Shown piece after piece: positions 27,081-35,408 of a stretch of 64,000 nucleotides of DNA (its first letter is position 1; each line of letters begins with the position of its first letter). The translations under genes were made by a program, and so were the position numbers. The notes below the pieces were generated by a model. The model ran no database searches. It was not told where the DNA came from and was given only the letters and a program-made list of their open reading frames with translations. The DNA is taken from NCBI GenBank assembly GCA_965226945.1, contig OZ245717.1, forward strand, positions 1,364,001-1,428,000, written 5' to 3'. Origin of the DNA: SYLG01 sp965226945. Lineage in GTDB: Bacteria > Planctomycetota > Planctomycetia > Gemmatales > Gemmataceae.

Positions 27081-29320
27081 GGCCGGTTTAAAACCGTATC
27101 GGTGGCCCCAACGGACATCGGTGCCGGCTTTTGGCTCAGTCCTGGACCGCCGCTACGAGTCGGTTCAATCACGATGGTGGCCTTGCCACCCGGCGCCAGT
27201 CCGGGATTGGCGACATCGAGGTCGGCGCGGATTTGCACCTGGCGATCGGCGCCATCGAGGAAGTTACTGATGTAAGTAATCGTTCCGGTCAAATCCTTCT
27301 GCGCGATCTCTGAGGCCTCGGGCATTTCCCAGACAAGGATCTGGTGATCCTGCGTTCCGGTCACCAGGTAGCGCGAATCGAGAGTGAAGGCGGCGCAGGT
27401 CGTTTGACCGCCCGACCAGACAAATTGACGCAGTTCGGTCGCGCGGCGGCCGTTGGTGGGCGTGCGCCACAATTCCACCCGATTCTCGCCGGCGCACGCC
27501 GTCACGATGGTAGTACCCTCCGGCGAGAAGAGCGCGGGTCCGGTGAACGGCGACGAACCGGTGATATTGACGATCGATCCTATCAAATGCTTCTCGGCAA
27601 GCGACATGATTTTCAGTTCCCGGCCCTGATCGTAGATGAACAGCTTGCCGTCCGGGCTGACCCCAGGGGAGGTCACATCACCGGTCCTCCCATTGAGCTC
27701 ATCGCTCGTAATCTGGCGCAAGGAGTCCTTGGTGACCTCCCACACATGGAGCGTGTTGTCGCGGCCCGCCGAAACCAGATGATCCTTGCTCGCAAACTGG
27801 AGGTAGGTGAGCTGGGAGCGGTGCGTTGCCTTTTGCCGACTGATTTGGGTCAACTTGCCATCTTCGCCCAGCTTCCAGTGAGCAATCGCCAAATCGTCAC
27901 TACCTGTGGCCAGTGTCGTTCCATCGGGACTGAATGCGATGCAAGTGATGGCCCGGGAATGGCAATCGGGAGTCAGGGCCAGTTTTTCCACCACGACTCG
28001 TCCTTCTTGATTGCGCTTCATTTCAAAGAGCTGCACACCCCCATCCTCCTGTCCGACGGCCGCCAGAACTCGGGAGGCGACAGGAAGGGTGGCGGCGATC
28101 GAACGAGGGCTGACCGAGTTGTAACCAATCACGGCGGCGCCAGTGGCCGCATCCCAGAACCGCACCGATCGGTCCTTGCTGCCAGAAACGATCACATGGA
28201 CGCCGGCAGAGCCGGTGCCGCCGCCAGGAATCATTCCGACCGCCAGGCTATTGATCTCCTGGAGATGGCCAGACAGCCTCAAACTCGGAGTTACGGGGCG
28301 ATTGGGTTCGATCGTCACTTTCATCCCTGGAACAATACCGCGAGCGTTCTGAATTTCGATGAGCCCCTCGACGCGCAAACGCTTGGTATCTTCGATCTTG
28401 AGTACTGGCTCAAGGTTTTTTGCAGGCTCGCCCGTGTGGCGGTAGACCTTCTTGACGCGGCCGCCCACATCCGGACGGATTTCGTGCATCTTCATCTGCG
28501 TCATTGCACCGGATAGTTCGCGCTGGGTCTGACCGATCATCGCTTTCTTGGCCCGTTCTTCTTCGACGTAACGGTCCCATCCCAGCTTGTCCATGCGGAC
28601 ATTTTCGGAAGTGCCCGCGCCGGTCGCGGAGAGCTTGAGGGAAGTTGTGTATTTTTCCTTGTACTCTTTCGCGGTTTTTTCCGCGGAGCTGCGTTCGGCC
28701 TCAGCGACCGTCAACTTGTGAATGCGAATTCCCACTTCATCGTGGGTCAAGGCCGGATTGACCAGGGCGACAAGCTGGCCCGGCTCAATCATGTCGCCAT
28801 CTTGGAGTTCTTTGAAGTTCTTGGTGACCGTTTCGATGTCCACCTTACCCGGCTCGAGATCCGCGCTGTTTTCGTAGGAGTGATAGCGCCGGTAAAGTTT
28901 GCCGTTCTTTTCCACGAGGTCAGCTTGGGGATATTTGTTGCGATCCGCGGGATTCGTCTCCACAAGGAGAGAGTACATACGCACACCCTGAACTAGGGTC
29001 CCCGGAGGCACTTTTCCCTCTTCACCAGGGGGGACTTCAGTGCCGACGACAACCAACCTGCCATCGCGCTCCGAAGGAATTTCGCGGCTCACCGTACTGA
29101 CAAATCGGGCGTCTTTCACCACGACATACGGCTGCGCTTGAACGGGAATCGCGCTATTGCTGCTGGCTGTGGCCTGCTTGGGGCGTACCGTTTCAGCAGG
29201 CCTATCGCTGGGGCCATCGATATCCGCGATCTCTTTGGGGCCAAAGGCCTTGGTCAGGCCGTAGACCGATCCGAATATCACCAGCCCCGAAACGATGCAG
29301 AATGCAAGCCAGCGCAGCAT
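27068..29320 (-). CDS. HlyD adaptor with an inserted WD40 propeller
   Basis: 750 residues. An N-terminal membrane anchor (about 5-25) is followed by HlyD-type regions at about 60-345 (residue numbers counted from a TTG at 29326): first strands, a long helical stretch (200-275), lipoyl half DVGGRVKKVYRHTGE and a barrel segment up to VTIEPNRP. Residues about 350-670 are WD40 repeats (AFSPDGTTLATGSDD, TLHVWEV, ILVWEMPE). The adaptor barrel then resumes at 678-722 (GTITYISNFLDGADRQVQIR). ATG 29320 has GAGGAG seven bases upstream and is chosen over TTG 29326. Middle gene of a three-adaptor cluster. Confidence 0.85.
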   Translation of the reverse strand: MLRWLAFCIVSGLVIFGSVYGLTKAFGPKEIADIDGPSDRPAETVRPKQATASSNSAIPVQAQPYVVVKDARFVSTVSREIPSERDGRLVVVGTEVPPGEEGKVPPGTLVQGVRMYSLLVETNPADRNKYPQADLVEKNGKLYRRYHSYENSADLEPGKVDIETVTKNFKELQDGDMIEPGQLVALVNPALTHDEVGIRIHKLTVAEAERSSAEKTAKEYKEKYTTSLKLSATGAGTSENVRMDKLGWDRYVEEERAKKAMIGQTQRELSGAMTQMKMHEIRPDVGGRVKKVYRHTGEPAKNLEPVLKIEDTKRLRVEGLIEIQNARGIVPGMKVTIEPNRPVTPSLRLSGHLQEINSLAVGMIPGGGTGSAGVHVIVSGSKDRSVRFWDAATGAAVIGYNSVSPRSIAATLPVASRVLAAVGQEDGGVQLFEMKRNQEGRVVVEKLALTPDCHSRAITCIAFSPDGTTLATGSDDLAIAHWKLGEDGKLTQISRQKATHRSQLTYLQFASKDHLVSAGRDNTLHVWEVTKDSLRQITSDELNGRTGDVTSPGVSPDGKLFIYDQGRELKIMSLAEKHLIGSIVNITGSSPFTGPALFSPEGTTIVTACAGENRVELWRTPTNGRRATELRQFVWSGGQTTCAAFTLDSRYLVTGTQDHQILVWEMPEASEIAQKDLTGTITYISNFLDGADRQVQIRADLDVANPGLAPGGKATIVIEPTRSGGPGLSQKPAPMSVGATDTVLNRPGSR

Positions 29321-29416
29321 GTTCAAACTCCTCGTAGAGACAGCAGCCCATGGTCAACAGAAAGGGAGATCGAATCTGCTTGCGATTCCATCTCCCCCGC
29401 CAGACAGACCACCGCC

Positions 29417-31549
29417 TTAGAAGAAGAAAACCACTTTTTCGTAGAAGAATTCCCAGATGCCATAGAAGAGAGCGTAACCCATCGGTTTGTTGCCGCAAAG
29501 CACCTTGGCCCGAATCTCCGAACCCGACACCAGCAAATTGTCGTGGCGCAAGATTGCCATGTCCTCCGGATTGAGGGTGACATAGGCCGTCACCTTCGGA
29601 TCAGGGTTTTCCTGATCTTGCCCCGTGGGAATCGCCTCGCCGCCAATGCGGTCGCGCTTGAGCGTGCCGCGGAATTTGCGTGAGGTGTCGGCCAGCAAGA
29701 TGAACTCAACATTGAGCACATCGGTTTTGAGATCGCGGAACGCTTTCAAAATGTGGCCGTAGTTTTGCTGGGGAATCTTCGTTTCGATTTCCCAAGGCCC
29801 TTCCACAGCGCCCAAGCGCAGCAGTTCATCGGTCGGTTTGACCGCCCGGTCGGCCAGGTCTTCCTTGAAGTTGGTCGATAGGATCGTCCAGTACTTCTGA
29901 TCGCCCAGGAGTTGCGACTCTTGATTGTTGAAGTAAGGCGCCCTCAAGTTGAAGAACCCTTCGCGGTTCGGATCGGAATCGCCATTGGTACGAAGCAGCA
30001 ACGAATGGAGTTCGCTGACCTTGGAATCGCGCAAAATCCTGGTTTTTTCCGCTTCGCTTGAGGCCGAGAGCCGGTCGGCTTCGTTGGCCGTGCCAGCGCG
30101 CTGGTCGTACATGACCACGTCGGTGTTGGCGAGTTGGATCTCCTTACGCAGTGCCCGAATTTCGCGTTCCAGCGCGCCATCGTGCATTACGCCAAGGTTG
30201 TAGTTTTCGGTGACCCGCGCGTTGGGGCCGACGCGGATTTCGCGCACGATACCCTCGGTCGCCGGGAAGATCTTGCGGCGCACTTCCGGTTGAAGCTGGC
30301 CCGTCGCCTCCATCTTGAGCGGATAGGGTACCAGGATCAAAACCGAAATGAGCAAGACGATCAAACACGAGATCCCGGCAAGGATCGCCTTTTTCTGACC
30401 GCCGAGCCCTTCCTGGAATTTGACGATCGGAATCCAGATCCAGCGCATGGGAATGCGCCGGTGTTCGACGGCATTATAAAGGGCGCCGGTCGCATGGCGC
30501 GCGACCACATCGAGCCTGGCCACGAGTTGCTGGGCGTCGGCCGGAGGATCGAAACACTCCATGATGATGGCCGAACGCGGCGGAAATTTGGTCTTTTCCT
30601 CGCGCTCGTCTTTAAGCGGCATGACGACCAGCAGTTTAGAACCGCTTTCGGCCAGGTAGTTATCCAGCGCCGCCAGGATCTTGGGAGGAAGGGTGTCATC
30701 CTTGAGGCCATTGAAAACCAGCTTCTCGCCCCAGGAGATGACTTCCTTGGAGAGCGCCTTCATTAACTGCACAAGATTCGAGCGTTTTTCGATGATGTCG
30801 GCGCCCGAGATCGCCTCGACATTGACATCGCCATGCTGGCGCAGCGCCACGGAAACGCGGTCGCAGGCAATGATGCGCCGGCCCTCGTTGGCGACAATGT
30901 AGCTGACATCGACCGGAGTCAGGCTGCCATGAATCTGTCGTGAAAAGGTCTCAAGCTGATTCCAAAGCTGCTGCTGGCCCACCATCGTAACCATGCTTTG
31001 GTTGCGCTGGTAGCGAGCGGCCAGGTCGGCCATCAGGGTGGCGTATTGCAAGAATCCGGGGATGGCGTTTTGCGCCCGGTTGGCCCCCTGGCCGATTTCA
31101 ATCAAACCCATCACCGTACCGTTGACGATGATCGGCGCGACCAGCAGGATGTAGTCGCTGGGGTTACCAGGAGCGGCGCGGTTGGGGTCGGTCGAACCCA
31201 AACCGGTATGCGGCAACAGGTGAAAAGGTTTGGGAGGGTTTTGCGTCAACGCGAACCGCAGCAACTCTTCGTGCATCTTGCGGTTATCGTCGGTCCGGTC
31301 AAAGCCGGCATCCTTCAGGTTGATCTGGAACTGCAGTTGCAGATTGCCCTGGGGAGTCTTGACCCATACCGCCCCGATCGGCGCGGCAAGCGACTCCAAC
31401 AAACGGCGCAACATCTCCCCATAGAATTGGGAAGGAGCGATCTCCGTCTCGCAAAGTCTGGCGACCTCCTCAAGACGAACATTGAGCTTACGCCGCTCAT
31501 TTTCTAACGCATTGCGATCCAGAGCTTCGGGTCCCGCACTCACGACCAC
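29417..31549 (-). CDS. GAF-domain / HlyD adaptor fusion
   Basis: 710 residues. Two GAF-like domains occupy about 30-185 and 200-365 on the cytoplasmic side; a membrane helix (about 388-410, AILAGISCLIVLLISVLIL) leads to an HlyD-type periplasmic part (about 410-690, with lipoyl half EGIVREIRVGPNARV and helices 455-515). The C-terminus FYGIWEFFYEKVVFFF resembles the hydrophobic end of the M50-HlyD protein. GTG 31549 is the start; no ATG fits. GAF domains often sense small molecules or mediate dimers, so this adaptor could be gated from the cytoplasm. First gene of the cluster, with a promoter-like sequence about 100 bases upstream. Confidence 0.82.
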   Translation of the reverse strand: MVVSAGPEALDRNALENERRKLNVRLEEVARLCETEIAPSQFYGEMLRRLLESLAAPIGAVWVKTPQGNLQLQFQINLKDAGFDRTDDNRKMHEELLRFALTQNPPKPFHLLPHTGLGSTDPNRAAPGNPSDYILLVAPIIVNGTVMGLIEIGQGANRAQNAIPGFLQYATLMADLAARYQRNQSMVTMVGQQQLWNQLETFSRQIHGSLTPVDVSYIVANEGRRIIACDRVSVALRQHGDVNVEAISGADIIEKRSNLVQLMKALSKEVISWGEKLVFNGLKDDTLPPKILAALDNYLAESGSKLLVVMPLKDEREEKTKFPPRSAIIMECFDPPADAQQLVARLDVVARHATGALYNAVEHRRIPMRWIWIPIVKFQEGLGGQKKAILAGISCLIVLLISVLILVPYPLKMEATGQLQPEVRRKIFPATEGIVREIRVGPNARVTENYNLGVMHDGALEREIRALRKEIQLANTDVVMYDQRAGTANEADRLSASSEAEKTRILRDSKVSELHSLLLRTNGDSDPNREGFFNLRAPYFNNQESQLLGDQKYWTILSTNFKEDLADRAVKPTDELLRLGAVEGPWEIETKIPQQNYGHILKAFRDLKTDVLNVEFILLADTSRKFRGTLKRDRIGGEAIPTGQDQENPDPKVTAYVTLNPEDMAILRHDNLLVSGSEIRAKVLCGNKPMGYALFYGIWEFFYEKVVFFF

Positions 31550-31647
31550 CTCGCTTCTTCAGGTTTTCTTGCCCGAGAGTGGACACATTCTACCAACGTG
31601 ACTCAATACGGAACAAGGTAGGGAAGGGTTGGGTTAACTAGCGAATT

Positions 31648-31676
31648 TCTATCTTTCTTGGAAAGTTCTGTGTCAA
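31648..31676 (-). promoter_or_regulatory. Sigma70-like promoter upstream of the adaptor cluster
   Basis: On the minus strand TTGACA (31671-31676) is followed after exactly 17 bases by GATAGA (31648-31653), about 100 bases before the GTG start of the GAF-HlyD gene. The surrounding 31600-31720 is AT-rich. Planctomycete promoters are poorly defined, so this is a candidate only. Confidence 0.4.
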
Positions 31677-31722
31677 TTTGGAGAAATGGGATATCTAGAT
31701 AAATTTTAACATGTTAGATAAT

Positions 31723-32085
31723 TTAGGCTGCCTGCGACGACTTTGCTGGCGGCCGCCAGGATGTGGCGCGTTGCAAAAGATCGAGGAGGCGGACCTCTCC
31801 CGAGGGCAGCGCAAAGCCCCATCGCTGCGTGGCCCATAGCTGCACGGCCCCGGAACGCGTCGACTTATCGTTCCACATTTGCGCGAAACGGGCGAGGCCC
31901 CGGGCGTGTTGAATCAGGTGCCTGGCATGATCGGCCGCGCTCAGACCGCCCGCGGTTTCCCGGTGCGATTCGCATTCCGACTCGATCCATTCCAGCAAGA
32001 CCCGGATGGCCGGCTCATCCAACCCCCGAACGAGCGACTCGTCGGAGGTGATGAGGCGAACCAGGTTAGGAGTTAAGGTGGCCAT
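31723..32085 (-). CDS. Small hypothetical protein
   Basis: About 120 residues, mostly helical and rich in charged residues (LVRLITSDESLVRGLDEPAI, LEWIESECESH). No signal peptide, membrane helix or known motif. ATG 32085 gives MATLTPNL; the frame continues to an ATG at 32109. Neither has a clear ribosome site. The amino-acid composition and the absence of a better frame on the other strand support a real gene. It lies upstream of the adaptor cluster on the same strand but an AT-rich promoter region separates them. Confidence 0.5.
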   Translation of the reverse strand: MATLTPNLVRLITSDESLVRGLDEPAIRVLLEWIESECESHRETAGGLSAADHARHLIQHARGLARFAQMWNDKSTRSGAVQLWATQRWGFALPSGEVRLLDLLQRATSWRPPAKSSQAA

Positions 32086-32263
32086 GGAACGCCGGTCCGG
32101 GAAAGCCATCCGGCGGCAACCATGCCGCGCTCGGAGAGTTCGTCTGATGCTTCCCTCGGCCGGGGCTCATACCCCATTCCTTGTCAGGGAACAACCTCAC
32201 CTTAATGAGTGCGATGAGGCGGTTCCTATCTCCTTGATGTCGATGAACTTGGCAGGCAGACCA

Positions 32264-34108
32264 TTACTTTGCCTTTGGAGCGGGTAGCCCCAACCCTTCG
32301 CGCACCAGCAGCGGAAGATATTTGACCGGCGGCGAACCGTGACTGAGCACCTGCTCATGAAACGCGCCCAACTGAAACTTCTCTCCCATGTCTTTCTGGG
32401 TTTGCTGCCTGAGGTTGTAGAAGGCCATGCGTCCGACGAAATAGGTGCTTAACTGGCAAGACGATTGCTTCGAGCGGATGACCTTGCCCACCGCCTCGCC
32501 TTCGGTTTGAAACGCGCGCCGCACAAGCAGGTCCATCGCTTCGGCGTCGCTCCATTCCTGACAGTGCATGCCGTGATCGAGCAAGGCGTTGGCGACGGCG
32601 CGCAAATACCATTTCAACTGGCATAACCTCAGCCCCAGGTCTCCCTTGCCATACCCCTCATCGAGCATGACCTGCTCGGTGTAGACGGCCCACCCTTCGG
32701 CAAACACCCCCGAAGAAAGCACGCGGCGAAGTTCGCTCGGATAGCGATTGGAATATTCCAACTGCACATAGTGGCCCGGATAAGCCTCGTGCAACGTCAG
32801 GATCTGCAGCATGCGCGAGTTGTATTCCTCCATGAAACTTTCCACCCGGCGCGCGTCCCAGTCCTTGGGCGGCGGCGCAATCGCATAGACGCTACGCGCA
32901 TCGCGATCCAAAGGCGGCGCCTGATTGAGATAGGCCACCGAATTGCCGCGCTGAAACTCGGGCATTTCCAAAATCAAACAACGATCGGGCTCGGGCAGGC
33001 GCAAGATATTGCGCTCGCGGATGAATTCCTTGAGGCCGATCGCCGTCTTGCGCGCATCGGTGATGAGGTTGGGAATTTCGCCGTGGTCCTTGCCGATCGC
33101 CTCAAGCACGAGCGCGATCGTCTTGCGCTTGCCGGCTTCGTCATCGGGTAATTGAGTCTTTCCCGGAAACGTCGTCGCCCACATCTGCCGGGCGATCACG
33201 AACATTTCCCTTTCGACCCGTGCGAACTCCTTCTCGGCATCCTGGCGTACCTGATCGGCCGAGGCGTTCGATTCGAGTTCGAGCTCAAGCTTCTTGGCGA
33301 ACTTCTCCTTGCCCAGGCGCCAGTTGCCGACCGCCTTGGGCAGCAGGTCTTTTTCCAAAAACTCCTGATACTCCTTGAGCGCGGTCGCCGCCTTGGCGCA
33401 GGCCTCCTTCCACTCGGGATCCTGGGCCTTGTTATCCAAAAAGGCAAAAATGCCCGCTTCGTTGTAGCGAACCGCGCCGCGATTTTGCCGGATGGCGGTT
33501 TCCGCATGGGTGCGCATCACTTCGGAGGATTGCACCGAAAGATTGGCCTTAGCTTCGCCCACCAGGCGAGGGATCTCCTTGATGCGGGCCAGGCAGGCCT
33601 CGGTCGCCTTGTCCTTGGGCAAGGTCGACTGAGTCAAAAGCAGGAAGGTGGCATCGTTGAACAATTCGGAATAGACGCGCGGATCGCGTTCGTAGGAGTT
33701 GATGTGATCGGTCTGCCAGATTTGGCGGCGCAGGTTGTGTTCGAAGATCTCGTAGTCGACCCGACCTTGGGTCGACAACTTGTCCTTGGCGATCTTTTGC
33801 GGCAATTCCTTGAGCGTCTTTTCCCAGCCTGAGCGCAGTTGCGCGCGCGACGCGGCGTCGACCTTGTCCATTTTCGAACGGAAGCGGTGGTCGCCCAACC
33901 GCGTGGCGAGCACCGGCTGCGCTTCCAGTTCCTTATCCAGCCATTCCTTGAAATAGGCGGCCAGTTTTTTGTCTTCACCATCCTGGGCGCGGGCCATGGC
34001 GGGAACCAGACCAACCAGCAAACCGAAGATGCTTACGGCGTGGCCAAGTCGCCTCATCGGGTTCCAAAGCAAGGCAAGGGTGCGTATTGGCTGACCAAGT
34101 CGTTTCAT
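32264..34108 (-). CDS. DUF885 family metallopeptidase-like exported protein
   Basis: 614 residues. A signal-like segment (AVSIFGLLVGLVPAMARAQ) follows MKRLGQPIRT. The family hallmark HEAYPGHYVQ (zinc-binding H-E-x-x-x-x-H variant) is followed by GVFAEGWAVYTEQVM, where the Glu is the probable third ligand. These features match DUF885, a group related to thermolysin-like carboxypeptidases. ATG 34108 has AAGGAG about ten bases upstream; the frame upstream to 34159 is leader. It lies 106 bases after the ATP-grasp gene on the same strand. Confidence 0.87.
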   Translation of the reverse strand: MKRLGQPIRTLALLWNPMRRLGHAVSIFGLLVGLVPAMARAQDGEDKKLAAYFKEWLDKELEAQPVLATRLGDHRFRSKMDKVDAASRAQLRSGWEKTLKELPQKIAKDKLSTQGRVDYEIFEHNLRRQIWQTDHINSYERDPRVYSELFNDATFLLLTQSTLPKDKATEACLARIKEIPRLVGEAKANLSVQSSEVMRTHAETAIRQNRGAVRYNEAGIFAFLDNKAQDPEWKEACAKAATALKEYQEFLEKDLLPKAVGNWRLGKEKFAKKLELELESNASADQVRQDAEKEFARVEREMFVIARQMWATTFPGKTQLPDDEAGKRKTIALVLEAIGKDHGEIPNLITDARKTAIGLKEFIRERNILRLPEPDRCLILEMPEFQRGNSVAYLNQAPPLDRDARSVYAIAPPPKDWDARRVESFMEEYNSRMLQILTLHEAYPGHYVQLEYSNRYPSELRRVLSSGVFAEGWAVYTEQVMLDEGYGKGDLGLRLCQLKWYLRAVANALLDHGMHCQEWSDAEAMDLLVRRAFQTEGEAVGKVIRSKQSSCQLSTYFVGRMAFYNLRQQTQKDMGEKFQLGAFHEQVLSHGSPPVKYLPLLVREGLGLPAPKAK

Positions 34109-34214
34109 CGCGGGGGACTCCTTTTCGATTGAGATACCCCCATGCCCCACCCTTTCCAAGGCCCTCCCTTTCCAAGAGCCTCCCTTTAAAGGGGGGGGCC
34201 GCGCCCTTGCACGC

Positions 34215-35234
34215 TCAGGTTTCCCTTTCCTTCATTTCTTGAGATGGTTTGCCGCCGGTTTCTCCCATCGCGGAAAAACGGACAAGAGAAGTGCCAAATT
34301 CGGGCCGGTTTCCCTCGTAACCCAAGGCATGACGCACTGCCGCCGGACCCAGTGGTTCCAGGGCGAGGCGATTGAGCCCAACAAACGAAGTGGTCAGGCG
34401 CGGATTGATCTCGATGACCCGGTCATCGGCTCCGTCTGGATCGCAGCCAAGCACCATGTCCAGTCCCATCCAGCCGGAAAAGCGGCCAAGCGACGCGGCC
34501 ACCTTGCGGGAGAGCCTTTCGGCCCGGCGAGAACCACCCGCGTCGAGCGGCGTTTCTCCGCCCAGATATTCAAACGATCCTTTCCCCTCGAGGATCTGCC
34601 GGCACGGAGGGAGGTACCAGACGCCCACCTGCCCCCCGACGAGCGCCTGGGAAATATCGGTCCCGGGGCAATATTCCTGAATGATCAGATTCCCCGTGGC
34701 GGGAACCTCCTCGCGCGCGCGGATCAGGCGCACCCCCTGGGAACCGACGCCGTCGCGCGGCTTGACCACCCAGGGGCCGTCACCCGGCAGTTCGCTCCCG
34801 GGTAAAACCGTCCGGGGTGTGGGAACCTCGGCCAGTTTCAGATGCTCGTAAGTCTGCCATTTATCGCGGGCCAATTCCAGGATTCGTTCTTCGGGGGCAA
34901 AGGTCTCGACGCCATACTGGCGGGCGACCTTGACGATCGCCTGCAAGTGGCCATCGGTTTCGGGCGCGACGGGCCAGAAAAAATCGGTTCGGCACAACTG
35001 GCTCTTTAACTCGACAAGCGGATGAGAAATCGCCCAGGTGACATCGATTTGCCACGAGAGGCGCAGGTCGGCATCGGGATGAAGGAGGGTGCGGACGCGA
35101 AGGTTGGGGTCCAGGGCCAGCGAATCGAGCAAGGTTTGCAGCATGGCCCGGGCTTCGCGTACAAGCGATGCGGGCAATTTGCCGATCGGCCCGCCAAGGC
35201 CCGCTAGAAAAAATTCAACAACAAGGATCTTCAT
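34215..35234 (-). CDS. ATP-grasp domain protein
   Basis: 339 residues. The ATP-grasp fold is visible as VPTPRTVLP, the Lys in PWVVKPRDGVGSQGV, the acidic pair IIQEYCPGTDIS and the Mg-binding RVIEINPRLTTSFVGL. These enzymes couple a carboxylate to an amine via an acyl-phosphate. The organisation resembles the tyramine-glutamate ligase (MfnD) type found in some planctomycetes with methanofuran-linked C1 metabolism, but no other C1 gene is present here, so that is only a suggestion. ATG 35234 is the first start. Confidence 0.75.
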   Translation of the reverse strand: MKILVVEFFLAGLGGPIGKLPASLVREARAMLQTLLDSLALDPNLRVRTLLHPDADLRLSWQIDVTWAISHPLVELKSQLCRTDFFWPVAPETDGHLQAIVKVARQYGVETFAPEERILELARDKWQTYEHLKLAEVPTPRTVLPGSELPGDGPWVVKPRDGVGSQGVRLIRAREEVPATGNLIIQEYCPGTDISQALVGGQVGVWYLPPCRQILEGKGSFEYLGGETPLDAGGSRRAERLSRKVAASLGRFSGWMGLDMVLGCDPDGADDRVIEINPRLTTSFVGLNRLALEPLGPAAVRHALGYEGNRPEFGTSLVRFSAMGETGGKPSQEMKERET

Positions 35235-35408
35235 AGTGGCTCAACCTTGGTTGAGGGCGGCCATGAAACGCCGGAAGCCGCGGGTTGCCTTGGCCCGCGG
35301 CTCCCGGATCAACCTGGGGAGGCTTAAACCCATGTCTTGGTGGGAATCCCGTCCGGCGGAAATTCCAATCCTGGGTCGGGTTTGAGCCCCTTATTCCCAG
35401 GCATGGGG

